This document shows, in pieces, positions 35,200-45,105 of a stretch of 64,000 bases of DNA. This DNA comes from Undibacterium sp. YM2. Its GTDB lineage: Bacteria; Pseudomonadota; Gammaproteobacteria; Burkholderiales; Burkholderiaceae_D. Within the stretch, counting starts at the first letter, position 1. Each line of letters opens with the position of its first letter. The translations under genes were made by a program, and so were the position numbers. The notes under the pieces were generated by a model. It ran no database searches. It saw nothing but the letters and a program-made list of their open reading frames with translations, and was not told the DNA's origin. Location of the stretch: the NCBI RefSeq assembly GCF_009937975.1, contig NZ_AP018441.1:1612001-1676000 (forward strand). Reading direction: 5' to 3'.

Positions 35200-37056
35200 T
35201 TACGGTGCAGTACACAGGCAATGCGTCAATGCAGTGAAGCCTTTGCCTTCTTTATTGACTTCTGCCAGCCAGCTCAGGTCGTTCAGCACCTGGCTTGCAG
35301 CCGCTGGTGGCAAACCTGTAGGTACGGCAGCAAGCTTGAAGTTGTCTTGCAATACCTTGGCTATCTTGGCGTCAAAAATACTCAGCAGGCGGTCTATCTT
35401 GGAAGGCTCACGTTCTATGTAGCTGATGCGATAGTCTGCCCCCAGTTTGGCGCGGGTGGATGCCGATTTCAGTGCATCACCAAAACTGCCTATGGTATCG
35501 ACCAGGCCTCTTTCCTTGGCTTGTATGCCAGTCCAGACGCGGCCCTGGGCAACTTCATTGATTTTCTCTGGCGTGGTTTTACGCGCTGCCGCTGCCTTGG
35601 AGGTGAACTCAGCATAGGTATGGTCTATGCTGGTCTGCAAGACCTGGGCAAAACGCGCGTTAAAAGGACGCAGGGGATTGAAAGGATCGGCCAGCCAGGT
35701 GGTTGGTGAACCCGCAGTGTGTACCCCCAGTTTGTCGGCAGCTTTATCGGCAGATGGCAAAATCGCGATGACACCGATAGAGCCGGTAATCGTCGCTTCA
35801 TCTGCGATCACCTCGTCAGATGCCATGGAAATCCAGTAGCCACCCGATGCCGCAACATCACCCATGGAGACCACAACGGGTTTGCCAGCCTTGCGTGTCA
35901 GTTCCAGTTCGCGGCGTATCAATTCAGAACCAAAGGCACTGCCGCCGGGAGAATCGACTCGCAGCACGATGGCTTTGATGCTGTCGTCTTCTCTTGCCTT
36001 GCGTATCATCTGCGATGTCGATAAACCACCTATGGAACCTGGAGGCGCAGTTCCTTCACTGATTTCACCAGCAGCAACGATGACGCCTACAGCGTCACCA
36101 AAAGTTTTGGTCTTGACCCTGGCCAGGTAGTCGTCAAAGGAAATCTGACGAAAGCTCTTGATCTGCTCATCCCTGATACCGCGCTTGAGCATCAGTTCAC
36201 GCAATTCGTCACGGGTTTTCAAACCATCAACGAGTTTGGCGTTGACCGCCAGTTTGGCCAGATCACCGCCTGCATCTGTCAGCAATTTGCCGAGGTCATT
36301 GATGCCACGCATGATATCGCCATCGGGCAGCTTGCGGGCTTTTTCTACATTGCTGGTATAGGTTTTCCACAGGCCATTGTATAAATAGCTTTCTGCTTCT
36401 GCGGCTTCTTTTGAAGGGCCTTTGGCAACATAGGGTTCGCCAAAGCTCTTGAAGTTACCCGCCTTGAGCACATTCACGGTGACTCCCACTTTGTCTAGCA
36501 CATCGCGATAGTAATTGCGGTATTTGCCAAAGCCGGTAATCATGACAGTGCCCATGGGGTGCAGATAGACTTCATTTGCATGCGAGGCCAGGTAGTACTG
36601 GCGCTGGTCAAAGCTGGAACCCCAGGCGACGACAGTTTTGCCACTGGCCTTGAAGCGGTCAATCGCCGTTGCTACTTCGCGCAGGGTGGCAAGACCCGCT
36701 CCACCCATTTCATCCAGTAGCAAGACTGCGCTGCTGATTTGCGGGTCCTTGGCTGCCTGATCCAGCACAGCCAGTACATCGCGCAATTGCGTGGTTCTCT
36801 TGGTATCGCCTCTGGCTTCTGCCAGCAGTGCTTCACGCGGGCTGCTGTCATGTTGTTCGACCAGCGTGCCTTTCAGATTCAGCACCAGGGCAGTTTTGTT
36901 TTCTATTTTTCTAACCCCGCTACTGAGAATGTTAACGATGATCATGATCAGAATAGCCAGGATCAGCAGGTTGAAAAATACCCTGCGGCTGAAATCGAGC
37001 GCATTCCAGAGGTATTTAAATCCTTGTCCTGCCCAGCGTAGCGGAGTGAAAGCCAT
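35200..37056 (-). CDS. sppA: signal peptide peptidase SppA, 67-kDa type
   Basis: A 618-residue inner-membrane serine protease that degrades cleaved signal peptides. One N-terminal transmembrane helix (VFFNLLILAILIMIIVNILS) precedes two tandem S49 domains. The Lys of the dyad is in the N-terminal half (FKASGKTVVAWGSSFDQRQYYLAS) and the Ser in the C-terminal half (VSMGDVAASGGYWISMASD). The preceding LRVDSPGGSAFGSELIRREL is also typical. Length agrees with the E. coli-like long form. It is 30 bp downstream of the S1/P1 nuclease gene. Confidence 0.96.
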   Translation of the reverse strand: MAFTPLRWAGQGFKYLWNALDFSRRVFFNLLILAILIMIIVNILSSGVRKIENKTALVLNLKGTLVEQHDSSPREALLAEARGDTKRTTQLRDVLAVLDQAAKDPQISSAVLLLDEMGGAGLATLREVATAIDRFKASGKTVVAWGSSFDQRQYYLASHANEVYLHPMGTVMITGFGKYRNYYRDVLDKVGVTVNVLKAGNFKSFGEPYVAKGPSKEAAEAESYLYNGLWKTYTSNVEKARKLPDGDIMRGINDLGKLLTDAGGDLAKLAVNAKLVDGLKTRDELRELMLKRGIRDEQIKSFRQISFDDYLARVKTKTFGDAVGVIVAAGEISEGTAPPGSIGGLSTSQMIRKAREDDSIKAIVLRVDSPGGSAFGSELIRRELELTRKAGKPVVVSMGDVAASGGYWISMASDEVIADEATITGSIGVIAILPSADKAADKLGVHTAGSPTTWLADPFNPLRPFNARFAQVLQTSIDHTYAEFTSKAAAARKTTPEKINEVAQGRVWTGIQAKERGLVDTIGSFGDALKSASTRAKLGADYRISYIEREPSKIDRLLSIFDAKIAKVLQDNFKLAAVPTGLPPAAASQVLNDLSWLAEVNKEGKGFTALTHCLCTAP

Positions 37057-37086
37057 AAAAATTTCCTAATGTGACGTAAGACTGAA

Positions 37087-38100
37087 TTATTCGGGCCAGA
37101 TGGTTTTTAACAGCTGGGCCAGATGAGCACCTGCACGGGCCAGCGCATCTTCCTTCATGTTCAGCATGGTTTTTTCATATTCCAGCGGTAAAGCGATAGA
37201 CCAGTTATTTCCTCTTTGGTTCGGTGTGCTTTTGCTGAATTGTGTGCCGGCAAACAAAACCCTGGCATCACGGATGGCATCATTGGCCCACAAGACGGGC
37301 AATTCCTCGATGGCGCCATTTGTTGGTGCCACCGCTTTTGCCTTTTTGGTCAGTGCATCATTCATGCGGCCACGTTTGAACTGCTGTGGCAGGTCATCCC
37401 ACAGCGAATGCAGATTGCCACATGGGCATTGCAGCGCATTACCGCCTACGGTATTGCTGCCACGGTCATACTGGCCCTCATCAGGATTGACGATCTTGCC
37501 GTCCGCATTCAGGAACACAGATCCTACATGCAGCGGTTGATGCAAGTCACCGACATAGTGGGTCAATAACATCAGGGCTTCCTGCTTGTCCTTGAAATTG
37601 AACGGGGCAGGCTGAGTCTTGCCTTGCAAGACCATGACCGCAGCGCGTATCGCATACACGACGTCGTGATCGCTGGTGCCAACATAGCCCAGTTTGTATT
37701 GATCATGCTGCAAAGCCACGTCGGCATAATGATATTGCTTGTGGCAATTCTCTTCGTCAGAAGCCGGGTTGCAATTGGTGTTATTGCGTTTTACATAGTC
37801 GGCCATGGCGGCGATGCCTGCTGCCGTCTCGAAAGATGCACATTCAGGGTAACGGCCTGCAGAGGTATAGGCAAAATCCTTGTCCGGTGCGATGCCTTTG
37901 ACGCAATCACCCCATACAGCAATTTTTTCCAGCGAGTTATCACCCAGCAGTGCCTTGACCTGGGCTCCAGCCTTGCTGCCTGCCAGCAGGTTTTCGGCAA
38001 CGGCACCGACCGTCTGGTGTCCATCAGCGCCCCAGGCAAAACCCAGTTGTGGCAAGCTGGCCAGCGCCAGCATGAAAGCGGATATCAGTAGCTTTTTCAT
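37087..38100 (-). CDS. secreted S1/P1-type zinc nuclease
   Basis: A 337-residue nuclease exported by a signal peptide ending LGFA, leaving Trp as the mature N-terminus; in this family the N-terminal Trp itself binds zinc. Other trinuclear-zinc ligands are visible in WGADGHQTVG, VWGD, YHYADV, THYVGDLHQPLHVG and GNLHSLWDD. Such enzymes cleave single-stranded DNA and RNA in the periplasm or outside, mainly for phosphate and nucleoside scavenging. Likely co-transcribed with sppA (30 bp gap), a pairing without an obvious functional link. Confidence 0.93.
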   Translation of the reverse strand: MKKLLISAFMLALASLPQLGFAWGADGHQTVGAVAENLLAGSKAGAQVKALLGDNSLEKIAVWGDCVKGIAPDKDFAYTSAGRYPECASFETAAGIAAMADYVKRNNTNCNPASDEENCHKQYHYADVALQHDQYKLGYVGTSDHDVVYAIRAAVMVLQGKTQPAPFNFKDKQEALMLLTHYVGDLHQPLHVGSVFLNADGKIVNPDEGQYDRGSNTVGGNALQCPCGNLHSLWDDLPQQFKRGRMNDALTKKAKAVAPTNGAIEELPVLWANDAIRDARVLFAGTQFSKSTPNQRGNNWSIALPLEYEKTMLNMKEDALARAGAHLAQLLKTIWPE

Positions 38101-38188
38101 AGAAATGTCGATAAATAGTGATCAATACCAGGAATAGTAAAGGGCAAAGATGACGAGGATATAGCAAACTGATTAAATTGTGTGTACA

Positions 38189-38935
38189 TCAGAAAGCATA
38201 TTGCAGGCGCATGCTGAATACGCCGGTATGGCGGGCATTGAGCTTGCCCATGACATACGCGGCCTCATACCTGATGGCTTGTTTGCTGTCCGGTGCATTT
38301 CCCAGCCTGAAATTGCCAGAAATCATGGGGCCGGCGCGGTGAGATTGCCGGGCTCTGGCTGACCAGTCGTCCAAGTCACCGAGTTCTCCAAAGCCCTGCA
38401 AACCAAATTCCAGCTCAGACCGCAGGCGGTATTTAGCCTGCCACTGGTATTTCATCTGCATGCGGCTGGTGGGCGTGGTGCGGTAAGTTCTTTCCAGAAA
38501 TACATTGGTATTTACCTGCACGCGACCAAATTCAGTCTGCATGGCCGGGCCAAATTCAAAGTCCACGCCACGGCTGCTGTCGATATTCTTGTTCAGGCTG
38601 GTATGCAGCGCCAGATCAACGGGATATTGGCCATGGGTGAGCAGGAAGTCGTTTTGCCAGGTCCAGGCGCTATTTGCCAGCGAACTTGCTCCACGTTTTG
38701 CCCAACTGGCATAGACTTCGGTGTACCAGGTCTTGTTGGGCATATAGCTGATACCCAGCTCAGGTACGGTGGAGGTCGCCCGGTTTTCTGGAAATGAAGA
38801 CCAGGATTTGAAGTCTATGGTCTTTTCACCCTCATTTTCATAGATACTGACCAGATAATAACCAGAGCCTGCCTGTACTGGCATGGACATGAATAGGCAA
38901 ACAAAAAATGTTGCTGTAAGAGCAAATTTCTTCAT
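38189..38935 (-). CDS. putative outer-membrane beta-barrel protein
   Basis: A 248-residue protein with a signal peptide (LTATFFVCLFMSMPVQAG) and alternating hydrophobic/polar strands (GISYMPNKTWYTEVYASWAK; QTEFGRVQVNTNVFLERTYR; MKYQWQAKYRLRSELEFGLQ) ending in a terminal aromatic residue (FSMRLQYAF), the mark of outer-membrane insertion. I do not recognise a family; the pattern is like small copper/porin-type barrels of unknown role. It is upstream of the nuclease on the same strand, 88 bp away. Confidence 0.75.
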   Translation of the reverse strand: MKKFALTATFFVCLFMSMPVQAGSGYYLVSIYENEGEKTIDFKSWSSFPENRATSTVPELGISYMPNKTWYTEVYASWAKRGASSLANSAWTWQNDFLLTHGQYPVDLALHTSLNKNIDSSRGVDFEFGPAMQTEFGRVQVNTNVFLERTYRTTPTSRMQMKYQWQAKYRLRSELEFGLQGFGELGDLDDWSARARQSHRAGPMISGNFRLGNAPDSKQAIRYEAAYVMGKLNARHTGVFSMRLQYAF

Positions 38936-39143
38936 GGCGGGCTAAATGAGCGTCAATATCGGCATCTCCATATCATGGCATTGCCGCGGTAAAGTGCAAG
39001 ATAATCTCTTGGCGAAATTGTTATTTCCTTCATTTTTCCTGGATGAGCCGTAAATTGCGCTGATCCTGATAGTGCTTGCATTCGACTTCGCCCTCAATAC
39101 CAGCTAAACTTGCGTGTTTTTCTTCCATTTTTGCGGTATCAGC

Positions 39144-40829
39144 ATGAACACCATGAATACATCCCCAGACGATAACGCTGAATCCGGCCACGAGTCAGTC
39201 TCAGAGACGAGCACGGTCAGCGCGGCATCGAAAGACCTGATCAGCCGCGAAGTGGCACGCCGTCGTACATTCGGCATCATTTCCCATCCGGATGCGGGTA
39301 AAACCACGCTGACTGAAAAGCTGCTGATGTTCTCCGGCGCGATCCAGCTGGCAGGTACAGTCAAGGCACGCAAGAGTGGCCGCCATGCGACATCTGACTG
39401 GATGGAAATCGAAAAGCAACGCGGTATTTCTGTGGCATCCTCCGTCATGCAGTTTGAATACCGCGACCACGTGGTCAACCTGCTTGACACTCCAGGCCAC
39501 CAGGACTTTTCTGAAGATACCTACCGCGTATTGACTGCAGTCGATTCTGCCTTGATGGTGATCGATGCTGCCAAGGGTGTGGAAGAACAGACCATCAAGC
39601 TGCTGAATGTTTGCCGCATGCGCAATACGCCCATTATCACCTTCGTCAACAAGATGGACCGCGAAACCCGCGACCCGCTGGAGTTGCTGGATGAACTGGA
39701 ATCTGTACTGAAGATACAGTGTGCACCAGTGACCTGGCCTATAGGCATGGGCAAGACTTTCCGCGGTGTGTATCACATCCTGAAAGATGAAATCCTGCTG
39801 TTCACGCCAGGTAGCGAACGTGCTGACCAGGAATTTGAAGTCATCAAGGGCATTGATAACCCGCGTCTGGTTGAAATGTTCCCGCTGGAGATCGAACAAC
39901 TGAAGATGGAAGTCGAACTGGTGCACGGCGCATCCCACCCATTCAGCCTGGAAGACTTTTTGGCCGGTGTGCAGACGCCGGTATTCTTTGGTTCTGCCAT
40001 CAATAACTTTGGTGTGCGTGAAATTTTGAATGCCTTGCTGGACTGGGCTCCTGCACCGCGCGAACGTGATGCTACCGTACGTGCGGTAGAGCCCAAGGAA
40101 GTGCCATTCTCTGGTTTCATCTTTAAAATCCAGGCGAATATGGACCCAGCCCACCGTGACCGTATTGCCTTCCTGCGCGTGTGCTCGGGCCGGTTTGAAC
40201 GTGGCATGAAGCTCAAGCATCTGCGCCTGAACCGTGACATCAAGGTATCGTCTGTTGTGACCTTCATGGCGTCTTCTCGCGAGCAGGTGGAAGAGGCTTA
40301 TGCAGGCGATATCATAGGCTTGCCCAACCATGGCAATATGCAGATAGGCGACAGTTTCTCAGAGGGTGAATTGCTGCAATTTACCGGCATCCCGTATTTC
40401 GCGCCCGACTTTTTCCGTACAGCACGTATCCTGAACCCGCTGAAAATCAAGCAATTGCAAAAAGGCTTGCAACAATTGGGTGAAGAGGGTGCCGTGCAGG
40501 TATTCAAGCCAGTTGTCAGCAGTGACCTGGTGCTGGGTGCGGTGGGTGTCCTGCAGTTTGAGGTGGTCGCCAGCCGCCTTAAAAATGAATATGGTGTCGA
40601 TGCCGTGTTTGAAGGCACCAGTATCAGCAGCGCCCGGTGGATCAGTTGTGACGACAAGAAAATGCTGGCTGATTTTGAACGCTCCAGCGCTGGTGGCAAC
40701 ATCGCCTATGATGCCGCGGGCAATATGGCTTATCTGGCGACATCGGGTGTGAATTTGAAGCTGACACAAGAACGTTGGCCTGGCGTAACTTTCCACGCTA
40801 CACGTGAACATGCAGCAAAATTGAGCTGA
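39144..40829 (+). CDS. prfC: peptide chain release factor 3
   Basis: RF3 is a GTPase that removes RF1/RF2 from the ribosome after peptide release. The 561-residue protein has G1 ([15 protein letters not shown]), switch region [15 protein letters not shown]3 ([16 protein letters not shown]) and G4 ([19 protein letters not shown]), then domains II and III ([40 protein letters not shown]). ATG 39144 is taken as start; the GTG at 39114 would add a Phe-rich lead with no family support. The first about 30 residues are an extra Ser/Glu-rich extension. A terminator follows. Confidence 0.97.
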   Translation: MNTMNTSPDDNAESGHESVSETSTVSAASKDLISREVARRRTFGIISHPDAGKTTLTEKLLMFSGAIQLAGTVKARKSGRHATSDWMEIEKQRGISVASSVMQFEYRDHVVNLLDTPGHQDFSEDTYRVLTAVDSALMVIDAAKGVEEQTIKLLNVCRMRNTPIITFVNKMDRETRDPLELLDELESVLKIQCAPVTWPIGMGKTFRGVYHILKDEILLFTPGSERADQEFEVIKGIDNPRLVEMFPLEIEQLKMEVELVHGASHPFSLEDFLAGVQTPVFFGSAINNFGVREILNALLDWAPAPRERDATVRAVEPKEVPFSGFIFKIQANMDPAHRDRIAFLRVCSGRFERGMKLKHLRLNRDIKVSSVVTFMASSREQVEEAYAGDIIGLPNHGNMQIGDSFSEGELLQFTGIPYFAPDFFRTARILNPLKIKQLQKGLQQLGEEGAVQVFKPVVSSDLVLGAVGVLQFEVVASRLKNEYGVDAVFEGTSISSARWISCDDKKMLADFERSSAGGNIAYDAAGNMAYLATSGVNLKLTQERWPGVTFHATREHAAKLS

Positions 40830-40865
40830 TTAAAAAAGACAGCGAAGCACAGCGAGCAAACTGAC

Positions 40866-40900
40866 GGCTGACAGAGCGAAAAGCTTCTGTCAGCCGCTTT
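40866..40900 (+). terminator. hairpin terminator after prfC
   Basis: A perfect 9-bp stem, GGCTGACAG (40866-40874) with CTGTCAGCC (40887-40895), has inner pairing in its 12-nt loop and is followed by a short T-rich stretch (GCTTTGCT). The T tract is weak, so it may be partly Rho-assisted. Confidence 0.65.
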
Positions 40901-41119
40901 GCTATTGAGGTCGAAAAAATTTACTTGAACGCAGATTTTAATTTGCTAACATGTTGATTTAAGGTGCTTTTTTTACACGGCATCATGACATATAGCTGTC
41001 ATACTAAAGGCGCAAGATAAAGTAACAGGCTGGTGCAGTTCCTGATAATTGTAGAAATTTGCACAGGCAATTCAATTTCCTTCCCGGTTTTCTTTGCAAC
41101 TTAGATGAGGAGCGTGATC

Positions 41120-41434
41120 ATGGCATTATTTTTTATCGAAGCCGTCCGTTTTGATGACAGTGGACAGCGTATCGCCAAGGTGCGCTGGGGCAAGAGCAAA
41201 GGCGGACAAGTGATGCCACCAGCCACGGTGGATGACCCCCAGGAAGCGGATGTACAGGCTGTGCTGGACACCATCGCCAACGGTGATGAAGTCTTGCCCA
41301 AGTTCCAGAGTGAAAACGGCATCATACTGGGGCCAAAAGTAGTCGGTATCCTGTATGAAGATGGCGCACATGGCCTGAGTACTGCCAGCAATGATGCCCC
41401 TGGGCATAATTTGAGTGACCTTCCTTCTTTCTGA
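41120..41434 (+). CDS. hypothetical protein, possibly DUF3892-like
   Basis: A 104-residue soluble protein (MALFFIEAVRFDDSGQRIAK ... GQVMPPATVDDPQEADVQAV) with a good ribosome-binding site (GAGGAGCG) before ATG 41120. The first half resembles the small DUF3892 fold that starts with a beta strand and an 'AVR' motif, but I am not certain. It stands alone between two terminators, so it is a monocistronic unit. Confidence 0.7.
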   Translation: MALFFIEAVRFDDSGQRIAKVRWGKSKGGQVMPPATVDDPQEADVQAVLDTIANGDEVLPKFQSENGIILGPKVVGILYEDGAHGLSTASNDAPGHNLSDLPSF

Positions 41435-41445
41435 TGTCATCTGTA

Positions 41446-41475
41446 CGCCACTGCCATGCGGTGGCGTTTTTGTTT
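41446..41475 (+). terminator. intrinsic terminator after the 104-aa gene
   Basis: CGCCAC (41446-41451) pairs with GTGGCG (41461-41466), followed immediately by TTTTTGTTTG. A short but canonical Rho-independent terminator. Confidence 0.85.
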
Positions 41476-41663
41476 GCTCAGGCTTCCTTGTTTTGCGCAT
41501 ATAGCTGCCCCAGGTATATGCAAATAAGAAATACTTCGTTGTCCTTCGTCAGCCTGACTCCATATCATACACAGGTCGCCGGAGAATCTTTCCATCCGGC
41601 ATGTGTGAATGTATTTGTCTTCATTGCAGTGTGATGAAAGGCAGTAAACCCCTAGGGAATATA

Positions 41664-42470
41664 ATGAAAATTTCTACAAAAAAAACAATCTCCACTTTGC
41701 TGGCTGGCGTTATTTTGGCCAGTGCTTCTTTGTCGGCAACTGCTGCTGATTTGCTCGATACCGTTAAATCACGCGGCACCTTGAAAATCGCATTGGAAGG
41801 TACTTACCCTCCATTCAATTTTAAAGATACCAAAACCAATGAACTGGCTGGCTTTGACGTTGATGTTGCCAAATTACTGGCGGCTAAACTGGGTGTCAAA
41901 CCAGAATTCGTGACTTCTGAATGGAGCGGCATACTCGCAGGCTTGTCCGCTGGTAAATTTGATGTCATCGTCAATCAGGTCGGCATTACTGCCAAGCGTC
42001 AGGAGACTTTTGATTTCTCTGACCCATACACTGTCTCCAGTGCCCAGCTTATCGTCAAAAAAGATGAGAAACGCGAGTTCAAGAGCCTGGAAGACCTGAA
42101 AGGCAAAAAACTGGGTGTAGGGCAGGGTAGTAATTATGAAGAACGTGCCAAGGCTGTTGCAGGCGTTGAAGTTAAAAGTTATCCAGGTGCACCAGAGTAC
42201 CTTCAAGACTTGGCTGCTGGCCGTGTTGATGCCGCGTTGAATGACAGCCTGATGGTTGCCTACCTCGTCAAAACCAGCAATCTGCCTATCAAGGCTGGCG
42301 CACCTATCGGTGAAATTGCAAAAAATGGTATTCCCTTCCAAAAAGCCAACCCCAAGTTTGCGGCTGCTTTGAATGCTGCCCTGGCTGACATTATCAAAGA
42401 CGGCAGCTTTGCCAAAGTATCCAATAAATGGTTTGGCAAGGATGTCAGCAAGGCACCTGCTGCACAATAA
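41664..42470 (+). CDS. amino-acid ABC transporter substrate-binding protein (cystine/polar type)
   Basis: A 268-residue periplasmic binding protein of the polar-amino-acid (SBP_bac_3) family. The signal peptide ends ASASLSATAA; the mature start LLDTVKSRGTLKIALEGTYPPFNFKD and the segments ELAGFDVDVAKLLAAKLGVKP and FDFSDPYTVSSAQLIVKKDE are the usual ligand cleft. The sequence is nearest in feel to cystine/FliY-type proteins, but specificity is not certain. The cognate permease lies downstream, separated by 485 bp that hold a palindromic element. No ATPase gene is nearby. Confidence 0.9.
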   Translation: MKISTKKTISTLLAGVILASASLSATAADLLDTVKSRGTLKIALEGTYPPFNFKDTKTNELAGFDVDVAKLLAAKLGVKPEFVTSEWSGILAGLSAGKFDVIVNQVGITAKRQETFDFSDPYTVSSAQLIVKKDEKREFKSLEDLKGKKLGVGQGSNYEERAKAVAGVEVKSYPGAPEYLQDLAAGRVDAALNDSLMVAYLVKTSNLPIKAGAPIGEIAKNGIPFQKANPKFAAALNAALADIIKDGSFAKVSNKWFGKDVSKAPAAQ

Positions 42471-42570
42471 GCGACAAACAAGCTGAAATTAAGTCGGCAA
42501 TACTGTCTGATATGGATTGCCGGCTGATTACGCATGTATGATTAAGTGGATGTAATCCATTTGATGTCAC

Positions 42571-42915
42571 TAGAACTCATTTCATAAATAGGGTGAGATG
42601 CGTTTGCCTCATAACGTGGGCTGGCAAGGGTAAAGCAGGGGTTTCGTGCAGCATGTTGCACGCCTGCGTACGATGTGCGCTTGCAAGCGCACATGCGCCC
42701 TGCAAGGGGATGAGGCAGTCAATAGCTTTGCCTATTGACAACGAGTCCAACGCAGTCCAGCGCACGTTATGAGGCAAACCCTCCGGGAACTGACGATTTG
42801 GGCGCATTGCAGCGTTGTGCCCTCGCTAAGGCACCAGCCTTAGCTTCGCGTCACGCCTTGCACTGCATCCCAAATCGTCTTGTTTGCACTCATCCTATTT
42901 ATGAAATGAGTTCTA
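42571..42915. mobile_element. 345-bp MITE-like element with nested inverted repeats
   Basis: Terminal 27-bp inverted repeats (left 42571-42597 beginning TAGAACTCATTTCATAAATA; right 42889-42915) differ at one position. Inside are a perfect 17-bp inverted pair GTTTGCCTCATAACGTG / CACGTTATGAGGCAAAC (42602-42618, 42763-42779), a perfect 22-bp palindrome with arms ATGTGCGCTTG and CAAGCGCACAT (42673-42694), GACGATTTGGG / CCCAAATCGTC (42792-42802, 42869-42879) and the hairpin GCTAAGGC/GCCTTAGC (42825-42844). The outer TA on each side could be a duplicated target dinucleotide. No transposase is encoded. It separates the binding-protein and permease genes. Confidence 0.85.
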
Positions 42916-42955
42916 TATCCCCGTCACCACGGGGATATTTCTTTTTAAAGTCGCC

Positions 42956-43615
42956 ATGGAAATTTTCGAATTGCTGCAAATGGCCGCACCGGTCATGTTG
43001 AAGGGGGTTGCCTATACCCTGTTGTTTGCCATCGGTGCCATGGTAGGTGGTTTGATACTGGGTTTCTTGCTGGCGGTTGCGCGCATATTGCCAAGCAAAT
43101 TGATCAGTACGCCCGCTGCTGTCTATGTCAGCCTGATACGCGGCACACCCTTGCTGGTACAGATTTTCGTCATCTATTACGGCTTGCCTGGCATAGGCAT
43201 AGAATTTTCAGCGACATCGGCAGGCATACTGGCCTTGAGTCTGAACGCCGGTGCCTATCTGTCAGAAAGCATACGCGGTGCAATAGTTGGTGTCAGCCGC
43301 GGTCAGTGGTCTGCCAGCTCCAGCCTGGGCTTGAATTATGGGCAGACCCTGCGTTATATCGTCGTGCCACAAGCCATGCGTGTGGCAGTGCCGTCCATGA
43401 GCAATACCCTCATCAGCCTGATCAAGGATACTTCTCTGGTATCGGTCATTACCGTGACAGAGCTGATGCTGGCGACCAAGGAAGTCATCGCCACCAGCTT
43501 TCGCCCCTTGCCACTGTATATCGCAGCCGCTTGCATCTATTGGGCGCTGAGCCTGTGTTTTGAAGTCGTACAAAGACGCCTGGAAAAACGTCTGCAAAAA
43601 GCCCATCAGGTTTGA
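42956..43615 (+). CDS. amino-acid ABC transporter permease
   Basis: A 219-residue inner-membrane permease of the His/Glu/Gln (HisM/GlnP) group. It has the N-terminal signature (TLLFAIGAMVGGLILGFLLA; SLIRGTPLLVQIFVIYYGLP) and the EAA-type loop contacting the ATPase (ESIRGAIVGVSRGQWSASSSLGLNYGQTLRYIVVPQAMR). It belongs with the binding protein at 41664. There is no ATP-binding gene after it, since the next gene is on the opposite strand; an unlinked ATPase must serve it. Confidence 0.93.
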   Translation: MEIFELLQMAAPVMLKGVAYTLLFAIGAMVGGLILGFLLAVARILPSKLISTPAAVYVSLIRGTPLLVQIFVIYYGLPGIGIEFSATSAGILALSLNAGAYLSESIRGAIVGVSRGQWSASSSLGLNYGQTLRYIVVPQAMRVAVPSMSNTLISLIKDTSLVSVITVTELMLATKEVIATSFRPLPLYIAAACIYWALSLCFEVVQRRLEKRLQKAHQV

Positions 43616-43640
43616 CACGGCACCGTACCGCACCGCTTGA

Positions 43641-45098
43641 CTAGGCGGGTTGTGTCGCCTCTTTTTGCAAGCCATTCAGATAAGCGACAGTGAGTTTTGA
43701 TTGTAGCGCGGCCTGCAATAATTCTGATGGCATGAGCCTGGTGTCAGCCCGTGTCATGGTCAGTGCCTGGCCAGGCAGCAGGCTGGCTTTATAGCCATAA
43801 TGTGTCAGGCACGCGGCAATCCAGGACTCCATGATTTCGAGTACATAAAGACGCTTGCCCAACGGCGACAGGAAGCTGACGCCTTCTGGCCTGAGCCTGT
43901 CCCATAAGCTGTTTGGATCAGTCGCCATCTTGACCAGTTCATTCAGGGGCAGGGCTTGCGGGTCCATCCAGCTACCGGCAAATCGCTGTTTATTCTGCTC
44001 CTGCAAGACTTCGGTAGCATATCTGTCCCAGTCACAATGCTGCAGGTTTTCTTTTTCAAACATGGCATACCATGCATTCTCTGTTTCTGCTTCCCCACCC
44101 AGTAAATGCAGGCACTGAGACAGGGGAGGGAAGCTGGGTTTGGCACCGGGAACAACTGCCGCCACCCTTTCTTCGAGGCTGGGATGGGTATCAAATTCCG
44201 TGGTCGTGTGTGATTCTGCATAATTGATCGCAGTTTGAATATCGGCCCGCTTTACGCCGGGTTTGCAGAAACGGCGGAAACCTTCAAAGATAGGCATGCG
44301 CACGCCACGATTCAAGGCGGGGCCAAGTTCATAATCGAGATAACTTGACCACATCGGTGAAATCAAATGTACTTTTTCCAGTGCACTGCGGGTGGCGACC
44401 GGGCCAAATTTTTTGGCAGCCAATGCATCTGCGGCAAATTCCTGTTCGCGTGATACAGCGGCAGATAATTTCAAGAACCATTTGCCATAAAACCGGAACA
44501 GGACATCCAGAAAAAACATGGAGTCATCGAGATCTGTGACTGTATAAGCGATAGACGTGCGGGTGCGGTATACCCAGGGGCCGAGTGACAGGTCGCCTGC
44601 AACAAAGTGACCAAATTCATGGGCGATGACTGAACCCAGCTCTGCCTCAGATAGGGTGCCCAGCAATGGCAGGCCCAGGCCAACTTCAAGCTCTTTCACC
44701 TTTCCCCGCCAGTTCTTTTTGCCGCTGATGAAGGCAGATGCCACGCCTATCAGGTGAATATTGACTGGTGCTTCTACCTTGAGTTCCTTGGCGATGCGCT
44801 CTACCAGCGCATACAAGGGTTCAGCGGTTTGGCGTGATAAAGGTTTAACGGTATTGCCGCTCTTTTTCTCCTTGCTGCGTGGTCGCAAGGAATACGCCAG
44901 TGTCAATGCCGCAATACCCGCAATGACACCAGAAAATTGCAAAGAAGAGCGGTGATTGATCTGGGTAATCGGCACCCAGGCCAATGCAATTAACAGCCCA
45001 AGGGCGAGTACCCAAAAGCCAACCCAGAGGGCGACAACCAGTCCGGCGCGGCGCGTCAGATTGGTTTTTTGTGGTTTGCGTTGATGATCTGTTTTCAT
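43641..45098 (-). CDS. M48-family membrane metallopeptidase
   Basis: A 485-residue HtpX/Ste24-like zinc protease. Two N-terminal helices (LVVALWVGFWVLALGLLIAL; LQFSGVIAGIAALTLAYSLR) precede the catalytic domain with zinc motif GSVIAHEFGHFVAGDLSLG and downstream Glu region REQEFAADALAAKKFG. An uncharacterised C-terminal region of about 200 residues follows, longer than HtpX. It is 7 bp downstream of the 702-residue repeat protein, so the two form an operon. Substrates of this subgroup are unknown. Confidence 0.9.
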   Translation of the reverse strand: MKTDHQRKPQKTNLTRRAGLVVALWVGFWVLALGLLIALAWVPITQINHRSSLQFSGVIAGIAALTLAYSLRPRSKEKKSGNTVKPLSRQTAEPLYALVERIAKELKVEAPVNIHLIGVASAFISGKKNWRGKVKELEVGLGLPLLGTLSEAELGSVIAHEFGHFVAGDLSLGPWVYRTRTSIAYTVTDLDDSMFFLDVLFRFYGKWFLKLSAAVSREQEFAADALAAKKFGPVATRSALEKVHLISPMWSSYLDYELGPALNRGVRMPIFEGFRRFCKPGVKRADIQTAINYAESHTTTEFDTHPSLEERVAAVVPGAKPSFPPLSQCLHLLGGEAETENAWYAMFEKENLQHCDWDRYATEVLQEQNKQRFAGSWMDPQALPLNELVKMATDPNSLWDRLRPEGVSFLSPLGKRLYVLEIMESWIAACLTHYGYKASLLPGQALTMTRADTRLMPSELLQAALQSKLTVAYLNGLQKEATQPA

Positions 45099-45105
45099 AA
45101 TGGAC

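Noticed and set aside
39201..40331. 376-codon open frame antisense to prfC
   Set aside because: It lies wholly inside prfC on the other strand, is His/Gln-rich without a recognisable domain, and is explained by the codon bias of prfC.
42577..42807. 76-codon frame on the minus strand inside the palindromic element
   Set aside because: It is a product of the repeat's own palindromes, with no ribosome-binding site or domain; it is not a transposase.
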